Shown one piece after another: positions 1-5,729 of a stretch of DNA of 5,729 nt (the stretch's first letter is position 1; each line of letters opens with the position of its first letter). Under the pieces are notes generated by a model. It had not been told where the DNA came from and made no database searches. It worked only from the letters and a program-made list of their open reading frames with translations. A program made the translations under genes and the position numbers. The DNA lies in contig JAHWKP010000111.1 of NCBI GenBank assembly GCA_019347775.1, forward strand, positions 1 to 5,729. The letters are read 5' to 3'. Source of the DNA: Actinomycetota bacterium. GTDB lineage: Bacteria > Actinomycetota > Acidimicrobiia > Acidimicrobiales > JAHWKP01.

Positions 1-587
1 TAGTGGTTGTGCTGGCGGTGGTCGTGGTGGCCGTCCCCGAGAGCGACGAGGGCGAGGTCGCCGAGGACGTGGTCGACTTCCGCGAGGCCCTGCAGGGCGA
101 GGGGGAGAGCAACCCGTGCGCGCTCATGACCCCGGCGGGACGCACGACGCTGATCGGGGCCTTTCCCGGTGGGCCGCCGCCGGCGGCCGACGCGGAGTGC
201 GCCGCCCAGGCACGCGACAGCGGCGGAGATCATCATGAAGTTCTGACCCTGCTCGGCCCAGTCGTGAATCATGAGGACCAGGTACAAGAAGGACAGCAGC
301 GCGCTGGCGACCAGGGCGATGGGCGTCAGGAATCCGGCGACGAGGCCCAGACCCAGCATGAGCTCGGAGGCCAGGACTATCCGGGTCATCAGGCCGGGAC
401 GCGGCGCCACCACTGCTTCGAAGCCCCGTCGGACGAACGGCCACTTGTGCTTCTCGGCCACCGAAGCAGCCCATCCGATACCGGCATTGCGCTCCAGCCA
501 GGCCTTCTTGTCCTTGTGGCGGAAGCTCTCCAGCCACCAGAGGCCGAGTGCGATCCGCAGCACGGCGGTCCATTCGAGAGGTCCCAT
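1..587 (-). CDS. DoxX/DoxD-family small integral membrane protein (3' end open at window edge)
   Basis: The protein begins MGPLEWTAVLRIALGLWW and shows the DoxX/TQO-small-subunit pattern: an N-terminal hydrophobic helix (about 5-20), a polar Lys/Trp-rich loop (22-55), then helices at about 68-86, 89-107 and 117-132. The signature segment W110-AEQGQNFMM lies before the last helix, as in many DoxX proteins. Family members are membrane proteins of about 130-180 residues, some tied to thiosulfate:quinone oxidoreductase or redox and terminal-oxidase functions; the substrate cannot be told here. ATG at 587 is chosen because AGGAG overlaps the stop of the upstream VWA gene, 11 bases before it. The gap to that gene is 14 bases, so it is probably the third gene of the AAA+/VWA operon. 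Recognisable similarity stops near residue 134 (about base 186). The frame then continues without a stop to base 1 as Arg- and His-rich sequence that does not look like DoxX, so the true C-terminus is unclear. The family call is fairly firm and the 3' boundary is not. Confidence 0.72.
   Translation of the reverse strand, partial: MGPLEWTAVLRIALGLWWLESFRHKDKKAWLERNAGIGWAASVAEKHKWPFVRRGFEAVVAPRPGLMTRIVLASELMLGLGLVAGFLTPIALVASALLSFLYLVLMIHDWAEQGQNFMMISAAVACLGGALRVGRRRRPTGKGPDQRRASRRGHERARVALPLALQGLAEVDHVLGDLALVALGDGHHDHRQHNH
3..230 (+). other. Coding-like stretch on the plus strand; possible fragment of a small secreted or membrane-anchored protein
   Basis: Read on the plus strand from base 3, this stretch gives a hydrophobic segment (VVVLAVVVVAV), an acidic region, then a segment ending FREALQGEGESNPCALMTP, followed by AGRTTLIGAF and ECAAQARDSG. 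The pattern F..AL..G....CALMTPAGR....C resembles the small NTF2/SnoaL-like secreted proteins common in actinobacteria; this is recognised by eye, not searched. Codons here are strongly G-first and G/C-third (about 91 percent GC3 against about 83 percent for the antisense frame), which favours the plus strand. However, the plus frame stays open to a stop at 639-641, across the whole DoxX gene and into the VWA gene, which cannot all be real. It may be the remnant of a convergent gene, a rearrangement or assembly junction near 190-240, or a coincidental shadow of a long DoxX tail. Confidence 0.3.
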
Positions 588-598
588 GGGAGGGAAGT

Positions 599-603
599 CT
601 CCT
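599..603 (-). promoter_or_regulatory. Ribosome binding site of the DoxX-like gene
   Basis: AGGAG on the minus strand overlaps the TAG stop codon of the VWA gene (604-602) and sits 11 bases before the ATG at 587. It supports this start and suggests that termination of the upstream gene and initiation of the DoxX-like gene are coupled. Confidence 0.5.
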
Positions 604-2311
604 ACGAGACCCGCGAGGCCGAGCGCTTGCCCTCGAGATAGTCGACCAGCACGTATCGACCGAGCGACTCGGTGTCGGTGAAGAACGCCCGGCCCCGGTT
701 CATCTGGGTCATGCGCTCAACGAAGCGCGCCAGGTACGGCGACGCATCGAGCATGAAGGTGTTGATGCGGATGTCATCGCGGGTGCACCGGACCACTTCC
801 CGCAAGGTGGCGTCGATCGTCTCCTGCGCCGGCGGGTAGCTGAAGAACACCTCCCCGTCAGGCAGAGGATGGGCGGTCGGCTCACCGTCGGTCACCATCA
901 GGATCTGGCGGGTGCCGTTCTGGCGCGCCAGCAGCTTCCGGCTGAGGGCGAGGCCGTGGGCCATGTTCGTTCCGTAGACGAAGTCCCATGAGACCTCAGG
1001 CAGTTCCGAGGGGCGGATCACCCGGGCGACTTCCGAGAAGACCACGATGCCGAGATAGTCACGGGGGAACCGGCTCGAGATGAGGGCGTGCAGGGCCACG
1101 GCCACCTTCTTGGCCCCCAGGAAGTTGTCGCGCATCGGCATCGACAGCGAGAGGTCGACCATCAGCACCGTGGCCGAACGGGTCAGCGACTCGGTGAGCT
1201 CGACCTCGAAGTCCTGCGGTTCGACGTTCACGGGTACTCCACCCCGCTGGCGCCGGATCGCGTTCCCGATGGTCTTTTGGATTTGGAGATTGAACGGGTC
1301 GCCGAACTCGTAGGGCTTCGTCTGGAAGTTGCGTTCGTGACCTACGCCCGACTCACGTGACTCGTGTCGACCCAACCGGTCCTTGGCGAGATCGGCGAAC
1401 ATCTCTCGGAGGGCGTTCTCGCCGATCCGGCGGGTGCCTTTCGGTGTCAACTGCAGCCGGCCTTCGCGCTGCTCGATCAGACCAGCTTCCTTGAGCTGTT
1501 CTGCCAGCCGGGCCAACTGTTCGAGTGACGCAGCCGCCTCCTCGCCCAGCAGTCGCTCGGCGGCATCGAGGTCGACGTCTGCGAGGGTGCCCGGCGAGTT
1601 GGCCAGCCGGAGCAGCGTCTCCAGAGAGTCGATGTCCGCAAGACGTTGCGTCATGGCGGAGGCGCCCGCGAGGTCCAGGGGATCTGCGCCGGTCATGGGC
1701 GACATGAACGGTGCCAGGTTGCCGGCGAGCCGCTCCATCTCCGCCTGGAAGGCCGGGTCGGACGCCAGCATCGACTCCATCAGTTCGCTCAGCCGCTCCC
1801 GCTGTTCGGGCGTCATGGCGCCCATGAGAGATGACATGGCGGCCATGCGCTCGGCCATCTGCTCGAGCAACTCGTCGAGATCCCGGGGGTTCCCCGGGAT
1901 GAGATCGCCGTGCCGCTGCATGAATTCCTCGAAAGACGGATCGAGGTCCTCTCCCGCCGCCCGCTGCTCGAGCATCTGGTTCAGGTCTGCGGTCATCTCC
2001 CGCATGGCCTGCAACTGCTCGGGGGTGGTGTCGCGCAGCGCGGCGCCCATCTGGTCGAATGCGCTCGTCAAATTCGGCCGGCTCATCTGCTCGGCCCGCA
2101 TGGCACGGAGTCGCTCGAGCAGCTCCCGCAGGCCGCTCACTTCCTGTCCGTCGGGGCGCCGGAACCCCTCCTGCAGCAGTCTGCGGAGGGCGGCGTTGAC
2201 GTCGCCGTGATACAGCAGATCGTCGCCTAGTTCCTCGAGCAGCGCGTCCGGTGCGAGCTCGGGTGCCGCCTGACTGCCGTCCCAGCGGGAGTACAACTCA
2301 CGACGGCTCAC
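602..2311 (-). CDS. VWA-domain protein, ChlD/CoxE-like partner of the adjacent AAA+ ATPase
   Basis: This 569-residue protein probably acts in the cytosol as the metal-dependent adaptor of an AAA+/VWA machine; no signal peptide or membrane helix is seen. The N-terminus VSRRELYSRWDGSQ is followed by a helical region (about 20-235) with many Met, Glu and Leu residues. Next comes a winged-helix-like segment (about 261-300, including EAGLIEQREGRLQLTPKGTRRIG written here as two adjoining parts: EAGLIEQREGR and LQLTPKGTRRIG). A conserved-looking linker with TKPYEFGDPFNLQ (331-343) leads to a C-terminal VWA domain (about 378-560). The MIDAS is complete: D386-L-S388-L-S390, T448 (YGTNM) and D475 (VTDGEP). 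GTG at 2311 is chosen because SRR..YSRWDG is where I recall relatives starting. Upstream the same frame stays open to 2788, but only as Arg-rich sequence antisense to nothing and overlapping the ATPase gene. No good ribosome binding site is visible; the start lies 29 bases after the ATPase stop, so translational coupling is likely. The client protein or metal is unknown. Confidence 0.88.
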   Translation of the reverse strand: MSRRELYSRWDGSQAAPELAPDALLEELGDDLLYHGDVNAALRRLLQEGFRRPDGQEVSGLRELLERLRAMRAEQMSRPNLTSAFDQMGAALRDTTPEQLQAMREMTADLNQMLEQRAAGEDLDPSFEEFMQRHGDLIPGNPRDLDELLEQMAERMAAMSSLMGAMTPEQRERLSELMESMLASDPAFQAEMERLAGNLAPFMSPMTGADPLDLAGASAMTQRLADIDSLETLLRLANSPGTLADVDLDAAERLLGEEAAASLEQLARLAEQLKEAGLIEQREGRLQLTPKGTRRIGENALREMFADLAKDRLGRHESRESGVGHERNFQTKPYEFGDPFNLQIQKTIGNAIRRQRGGVPVNVEPQDFEVELTESLTRSATVLMVDLSLSMPMRDNFLGAKKVAVALHALISSRFPRDYLGIVVFSEVARVIRPSELPEVSWDFVYGTNMAHGLALSRKLLARQNGTRQILMVTDGEPTAHPLPDGEVFFSYPPAQETIDATLREVVRCTRDDIRINTFMLDASPYLARFVERMTQMNRGRAFFTDTESLGRYVLVDYLEGKRSASRVS

Positions 2312-2340
2312 CAGGCGAGAGTAACCAGGCCGGCGCTGGG

Positions 2341-3774
2341 TCAGGCGCGGTACGCGCTCTCGTTGCGCGAGCGGGTCTCCTTGTTGAGGCGCTTCGACAG
2401 GTGCAGCCCCTCGAGTACGAACTCGGCCGCCGACGCGACGTACGCCGCACTCTCCCGGCCGGCTATCTCGAGTGCGACCGAGCGCAGCTCGGGCATAGCC
2501 GTGAGGCGCTTGGTGTAGCTCGAGTCGGGCAGGTCGTCGCCCACCTCGAAGGATTCCCCGCCGTCGAACTCCGCGATGACGGCTCGCATCCGATCCTGCG
2601 GCACCCGCTGCTTCCACGTGGCGAGCACGGCCGAACGTAGGAGTCGCTCGAGGACCTCGCCCTCGCGGGATTCGTCTAGAGCTTCGATCTCGACCTTTCC
2701 GGCGGTCGCGCCGAGTAAGGACGGCAGGTCGCTGGGCCGGGCGCAGGCTTCGGATGCGTCGAGCCGTAGCGCCCTGCGGGCGGCGCACGCCTGAAGGAGC
2801 TCGTAATTGGCGATCGTCATACGAACTGAAAGTCCGGACCTCTGGTTGAGGTTGGGACTCTTCCGCCCCAGATGGGTCAACCCGGCGATCACGTCCGCCA
2901 GAAAATCAGGGACCGATGCTTCGAGGCCGTCGATATCCAGCTTGAGCGCCTCCTGGTGGACGACCTCGAGCTCATCCTCGGGCGATCGGGGGTAATGAGT
3001 GCGCACTTGGGACCCGAACCGGTCCTTCAGGGGCGTGATGATGCGCCCCCGGTTGGTGTAGTCCTCAGGGTTTGCTGAAGCCACGAGTACGATGTCGAGC
3101 GGCAGCCGCACCGTGTAGCCCCGAACTTGGATGTCGCGCTCTTCGAGCACGTTCAGCAGGCCGACTTGTATCCGCTCCGACAGGTCGGGCAGCTCGTTGA
3201 TTGCGAAGATTCCTCGGTTGGCGCGCGGCACCAACCCGAAATGCAGGGTGGATTCGTCAGCGAGATACCTGCCTTCGGCCACCTTGATCGGGTCGACCTC
3301 TCCGATGAGATCGGCTATCGAAGTATCGGGGGTGGCCAGCTTCTCCGTATAGCGCCGGTCACGGGGCCGCCAGTCGATCGGTGTGGCGTCCCCCTTCTCG
3401 GCCACCACCTCCCGGGCAAAGGTTGAAACCGGGGCGTAGGGGTCGTCGTTGATCTCGGAGCCGGCGACCACCGGCACCCATGGGTCGAGGAGCCCGATCA
3501 GCGAGCGCATGATCCGCGTCTTCGCCTGACCCCTCTCACCCAGGAAGATGAGGTCATGACCGGCCAGAATCGCCCTCTCCAAGTCCGGTAGGACCGTTTC
3601 GGAATAGCCCAGCACGCCCTCGACCAGCGGCCGACCCTCGGCGATCCTGGCCGCCGCGTTGCGCCGTATCTCCTCCTTTACCGGGCTCCCTCTCCAGCCC
3701 GATTCCGTGAGCTCGCCGAGCGTCGCCGGCCGCTGGTCCCGAGATGTGACGACTGTCTCGTCCGAAATAGGCAC
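2341..3774 (-). CDS. AAA+ ATPase of the magnesium-chelatase ChlI / MoxR-like type
   Basis: This 477-residue ATPase probably uses ATP hydrolysis to remodel a client or insert a cofactor together with the VWA protein encoded next. A short N-terminal region (1-30) precedes the segment VKEEIRRN. Walker A is GERGQAKT (79-86, K85). The Walker B position reads GIFAINELPDL (188-198), with Asn193-Glu194 where ChlI has Asp-Glu. Next come LLNVLEERDIQVRGY (206-220), sensor 1 at VASANPED (231-238), an arginine-finger-like LKDRFG (249-254) and a sensor-2-like GLSVR (314-318). The C-terminal 150 residues are a helical lid. Automatic annotation often calls such proteins magnesium chelatase or sigma-54-interacting, but I see no pigment genes and no GAFTGA-type loop. 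The length is close to mycobacterial Rv0958 as I remember it. GTG at 3774 is preferred because homologous-looking sequence begins soon after it (TLGEL, residues 18-22). The frame is open back to an ATG at 3861, and the 29 extra residues look like translated intergenic DNA. The start is moderately certain and the family is firm. Confidence 0.88.
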   Translation of the reverse strand: MPISDETVVTSRDQRPATLGELTESGWRGSPVKEEIRRNAAARIAEGRPLVEGVLGYSETVLPDLERAILAGHDLIFLGERGQAKTRIMRSLIGLLDPWVPVVAGSEINDDPYAPVSTFAREVVAEKGDATPIDWRPRDRRYTEKLATPDTSIADLIGEVDPIKVAEGRYLADESTLHFGLVPRANRGIFAINELPDLSERIQVGLLNVLEERDIQVRGYTVRLPLDIVLVASANPEDYTNRGRIITPLKDRFGSQVRTHYPRSPEDELEVVHQEALKLDIDGLEASVPDFLADVIAGLTHLGRKSPNLNQRSGLSVRMTIANYELLQACAARRALRLDASEACARPSDLPSLLGATAGKVEIEALDESREGEVLERLLRSAVLATWKQRVPQDRMRAVIAEFDGGESFEVGDDLPDSSYTKRLTAMPELRSVALEIAGRESAAYVASAAEFVLEGLHLSKRLNKETRSRNESAYRA

Positions 3775-3917
3775 TCGGCCACGGTATCCGCGCCCAGGGT
3801 CAGCCGGATTTGAGCCAAACTGGAGCCGTAGCCCTAGGGGGGCGGCGGCGACGGGCCACAACTCGGAGTCGTTTACGGCGTAATCGAGTTCGGGGGCTAG
3901 TTGGCTCCGGGGGGAAA
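3775..3917. promoter_or_regulatory. Divergent intergenic region between the AAA+ operon and the TIM-barrel gene
   Basis: Both transcription units start outward from this 143-base gap, so it should hold two promoters. It is less GC-biased in places than the flanking genes. Candidate elements are weak: TTGAGC at 3810-3815, and TAATCG at 3881-3886 as a possible plus-strand -10 element about 32 bases before the ATG at 3918. A perfect 8-base palindrome CCCTAGGG lies at 3832-3839, near the middle, and could be an operator half-site or chance. No promoter can be called with confidence. Confidence 0.4.
3909..3914 (+). promoter_or_regulatory. G-rich ribosome binding site of the TIM-barrel gene
   Basis: A run of six G followed by AAA directly precedes the ATG at 3918. 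It is purine-rich and close to the start, and it supports this start over the in-frame ATG at 3810, which would add 36 Arg-rich residues. Confidence 0.5.
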
Positions 3918-5426
3918 ATGGCGATTAGCGAGGAGCTGGTCCTGGCCTGGGCCGACCATGTCGGCACTGTCCACGACGACGAGTCCGCGGCCCACTCACG
4001 TCCGGGGGCTCCTGCGCTCATCGAGCACATCGAGGACGCCGTGCGCCGCCTCATCGACAACGTCAGGTACGAGCGCGACCGTCTCGGGGGATGGGCGCCT
4101 CTGGCGCTCCACTGCATCGAGCGCGCCCGGGCCGCGGCACCGGACTTCTCCAGCCCCGCCTACCAGCAGCGCCTCGCCCGTAACCTCGCCGCCGTCGTAG
4201 TCACGGTCGGAGTGCTCGGGATGGTCGCAGCCATGACGGTTCCGGCCCGGGGCATCGCCTCGGGGCCCGATCACCCGATGGCGCAGGGCCCCGGCGGCGG
4301 CCAAAACGCCATCGCCCCTTCGGACCTGGCCCTCGGAGCCGCCGCCCTCGCCAGCGGCCCTCCCCCAGCTACTCCCAAGGCGACCGCGGCCCCGATGCCA
4401 CAGCCAACGGTGCCCGCCGCCAGAGGAGCCCTACCGATCGGTAAGGGAATGTGGATCTGGCTTCCGGAAAGGGTCGAAGGCGGTAACCCCGAAGCCACCG
4501 TCCTGCGAGCCCGCGCCATGGGGCTCAGCCACATCTACGTGCGCACCGGCTCCTCCAAAATGGGGTTCTACGCCCAGCAGTACCTGAACGACATCCTGCC
4601 CAGGGCCCACGCCGCCGGCATCCGCGTTTACGGCTGGGACTTCCCCTACCTCTTCGATCCCGGCGCAGACATCGCCCGTTCGATGCAGGCCATCACCTAC
4701 ACGACGCCCGACGGACACCGCATCGACGGGTTCGCCCCCGACATCGAGACCCGGGGCGAGGGCGTGAACATAGGCCCGGTCCAGGCTGCCGCCTACACCA
4801 ACGGCCTGCGGGCCGCAGCGGGCCCCGCCTACCCGCTCATCGCGGTCGTCCCCCGGCCCAGCCCCGCCCTCGTGACGTACCCCTTCGCCGAGGTGATCGC
4901 CCCCTTCGACGCCATCGCCCCGATGGTCTATTGGCTCGGGCGTGACCCGGGCAACGACATAGCCGCGGCCATGGCCCACCTTTCTCAGTACGGCAAGCCG
5001 CTCATCCCGATCGGTCAGGCCTACGACGGCGCCGGGGAAGGTGGCCCCCTCGGAGTGCCGCCTCGCCACGAGATCCAGCGCTTCATGCAGGTCGCCGAGG
5101 AGTACGGGGCCATCGGCGTTTCCTTCTGGTCCTGGCAGCACGCCAACCGCGAAGCCTGGGATGCCATCCGCGACTCCAACTCTTTCACGCTCCCGGCCAC
5201 CCCGGCCGGGGCTCCGGTCGCCTTCACCCCCGGGCAGGTCCGCGCCTACCAGGGACTACTGACCAGCCTCGGCTTCCCGGTCGCGGCTGACGGCGTCTGG
5301 GGCCCGGCGACGGTGGCCGCCCTCCACAGCTATCAGGCCGCTGCCCGGCTCCCGCAGACCGGCGTCGTCGACCGGATGACCCGCCGGATGCTGCTCACGC
5401 CGTTCCGCGCCCCCATCGGCGGATGA
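3918..5426 (+). CDS. Membrane-anchored glycoside-hydrolase-like TIM-barrel protein with C-terminal peptidoglycan-binding domain
   Basis: This 502-residue protein probably acts on, or is held at, the cell wall. Residues 1-88 are soluble and helical (IEHIEDAVRRLIDNVRYERD at 35-54) and lack a signal peptide. Residues 89-107 form one hydrophobic helix preceded by arginines (R85, R88), giving an N-inside type II anchor. Residues 108-172 are an Ala/Pro/Gly-rich linker typical of wall-spanning proteins. Residues 175-420 read as a TIM barrel with successive strand-like segments: GMWIWLP (177-183), HIYVRTG (205-211), IRVYGWDFPY (235-244), GFAPDIET (271-278), LIAVVPRP (307-314), AIAPMVYW (332-339), LIPIGQAY (362-369) and GVSFWSWQ (400-407). 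D275 and E277 at a strand end are the best candidates for catalytic acids, with D241 also near a strand end. Residues 437-493 are a PG_binding_1-type domain (LGFPVAADGVWGPATVAALHSYQ split as LGFPVAADGVWG and PATVAALHSYQ). The substrate is unknown; a wall hydrolase or a non-catalytic binder are both possible. Confidence 0.82.
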   Translation: MAISEELVLAWADHVGTVHDDESAAHSRPGAPALIEHIEDAVRRLIDNVRYERDRLGGWAPLALHCIERARAAAPDFSSPAYQQRLARNLAAVVVTVGVLGMVAAMTVPARGIASGPDHPMAQGPGGGQNAIAPSDLALGAAALASGPPPATPKATAAPMPQPTVPAARGALPIGKGMWIWLPERVEGGNPEATVLRARAMGLSHIYVRTGSSKMGFYAQQYLNDILPRAHAAGIRVYGWDFPYLFDPGADIARSMQAITYTTPDGHRIDGFAPDIETRGEGVNIGPVQAAAYTNGLRAAAGPAYPLIAVVPRPSPALVTYPFAEVIAPFDAIAPMVYWLGRDPGNDIAAAMAHLSQYGKPLIPIGQAYDGAGEGGPLGVPPRHEIQRFMQVAEEYGAIGVSFWSWQHANREAWDAIRDSNSFTLPATPAGAPVAFTPGQVRAYQGLLTSLGFPVAADGVWGPATVAALHSYQAAARLPQTGVVDRMTRRMLLTPFRAPIGG

Positions 5427-5729
5427 CGAGGGGGGCGAGCCCCCCGGTCGCAGTCCTGCTCGCGCTCGCCGCCTGCGGCAGCACGCCCGAAGTTCCTCGG
5501 ATCGAGGACGCCTCCTTCACCGCGGCCGCCCGCGAGATATGTGCGGAGGTGCTTCCACCGCTGAGGGCCGACGTTTCGGACGACACCCCACGCCAGCCTG
5601 GCGAGGTGGCCCCGACCGTGGAGAGTCGAGCGGATTCTCTCGAGGAATTGGTCGGCGATCTCCGGGCGCTCGAGGTGGAGGAGTCAGCCCGAGCCGAAGT
5701 CGAGGCCTGGCTGGAGGACTGGGAGCGCT
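5423..5729 (+). CDS. Putative lipoprotein, N-terminal part (cut by window edge)
   Basis: The first 102 codons are present. The N-terminus MTRGASPPVAVLLALAACGS is a short lipoprotein signal peptide: Arg3, a hydrophobic core (V9-A17) and lipobox L15-A16-A17-C18. The mature part should be lipidated on Cys18 at the outer face of the membrane. It begins GSTPEVPRIEDASF and continues with FTAAAREICAEVLPPLRAD and SLEELVGDLRALEVEESAR. The F..AA..IC followed by a Leu-rich helical segment resembles many small uncharacterised actinobacterial lipoproteins; no function is known to me. ATG at 5423 overlaps the upstream stop TGA (5424-5426) as ATGA, and there is no spaced Shine-Dalgarno sequence, so translation likely depends on re-initiation after the TIM-barrel gene. 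The gene continues past the right edge. The shared operon and envelope location suggest a possible accessory role to the TIM-barrel protein, which is an inference. Confidence 0.75.
   Translation, partial: MTRGASPPVAVLLALAACGSTPEVPRIEDASFTAAAREICAEVLPPLRADVSDDTPRQPGEVAPTVESRADSLEELVGDLRALEVEESARAEVEAWLEDWER
5430..5445 (+). other. Perfect G6/C6 hairpin in the first codons of the lipoprotein gene
   Basis: GGGGGG, loop CGAG, then CCCCCC. CGA at 5427-5429 and TCG at 5448-5450 could extend the stem past a two-base bulge. It begins five bases after the lipoprotein ATG. No T run follows, so it is not a standard intrinsic terminator. It may dampen initiation on the lipoprotein gene unless ribosomes arrive from upstream, or it may be a by-product of Gly/Ala/Ser/Pro codons in GC-rich DNA. 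Confidence 0.5.

Noticed and set aside
3..641. Plus-strand open frame of 212 codons read as a full gene
   Set aside because: From about 235 onward it is exactly antisense to the recognisable DoxX protein and the end of the VWA gene, and has shadow-like composition. Only the first 230 bases look coding, and they are listed separately.
1383..2210. Plus-strand open frame of 275 codons inside the VWA gene
   Set aside because: It is Ser/Arg-rich and antisense to the Met/Glu/Leu-rich helical region. This is typical shadow composition in high-GC DNA.
2312..2788. N-terminal extension of the VWA protein to 728 residues
   Set aside because: The extra 159 residues overlap the ATPase gene in another frame, are Arg/Gly-rich and have no domain pattern. 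The family-like start VSRRELYSRWDG is at 2311.
2341..3774. Sigma-54-dependent regulator or true magnesium chelatase subunit
   Set aside because: There is no GAFTGA-type loop and no DNA-binding domain, and no tetrapyrrole pathway genes lie nearby. The resemblance is to the AAA+ core only.
3775..3861. N-terminal extension of the ATPase to an ATG at 3861
   Set aside because: The 29 extra residues look like translated intergenic DNA and would overlap the control region. GTG at 3774 fits the beginning of family-like sequence.
4431..5141. Minus-strand open frame of 236 codons inside the TIM-barrel gene
   Set aside because: It is Gly/Val/His/Asp-rich with no domain, antisense to a gene with clear domains and good codon bias.
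5430..5445. Rho-independent terminator for the TIM-barrel gene
   Set aside because: There is no T run after the stem, and a clear lipoprotein gene continues through it in frame.

Overview
This is a GC-rich window in which almost every codon ends in G or C, with GTG starts and weak Shine-Dalgarno sites. Together with the gene content (an actinobacterial-type AAA+/VWA pair, a membrane-anchored wall-domain protein, a small Cys-containing lipoprotein) this suggests a high-GC actinobacterium (Actinomycetota), probably an uncultured or environmental lineage. The lineage is an inference from style and gene content; no marker gene is present.

The left two thirds (1-3774) is a leftward operon read on the minus strand: a ChlI/MoxR-like AAA+ ATPase (3774 to 2341), then a 569-residue protein with a C-terminal von Willebrand A domain and intact MIDAS (2311 to 602), then a small DoxX/DoxD-type membrane protein (start at 587) whose frame is still open at the left edge. 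The gaps are 29 and 14 bases, so co-transcription is likely. The ATPase/VWA pair has the layout of the magnesium-chelatase-like (I + D type) or MoxR-VWA metal-insertion/chaperone machines, but nothing here points to chlorophyll or cobalamin synthesis. I treat it as an uncharacterised AAA+/VWA remodelling machine, similar as I recall to the Rv0958-Rv0959 pair of mycobacteria.

A 143-base divergent intergenic region (3775-3917) separates this from a rightward pair. The first gene (3918-5426) encodes a 502-residue type II membrane-anchored protein: a cytoplasmic N-terminal helical segment, one membrane helix, an Ala/Pro-rich linker, a glycoside-hydrolase-like TIM barrel and a C-terminal peptidoglycan-binding domain. 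The second overlaps it by four bases (ATGA) and encodes a lipoprotein with a clear lipobox, cut off by the right edge. Both products are expected at the cell envelope.

The points most worth a second look are: the left 230 bases, where the composition favours plus-strand coding although a minus-strand DoxX frame reads through; a perfect G6/C6 hairpin in the first codons of the lipoprotein gene; the unusual architecture of the TIM-barrel protein; and the Met-rich middle and Asn-Glu Walker B of the AAA+/VWA pair. I see no mobile elements, CRISPR arrays, tRNAs or rRNAs.
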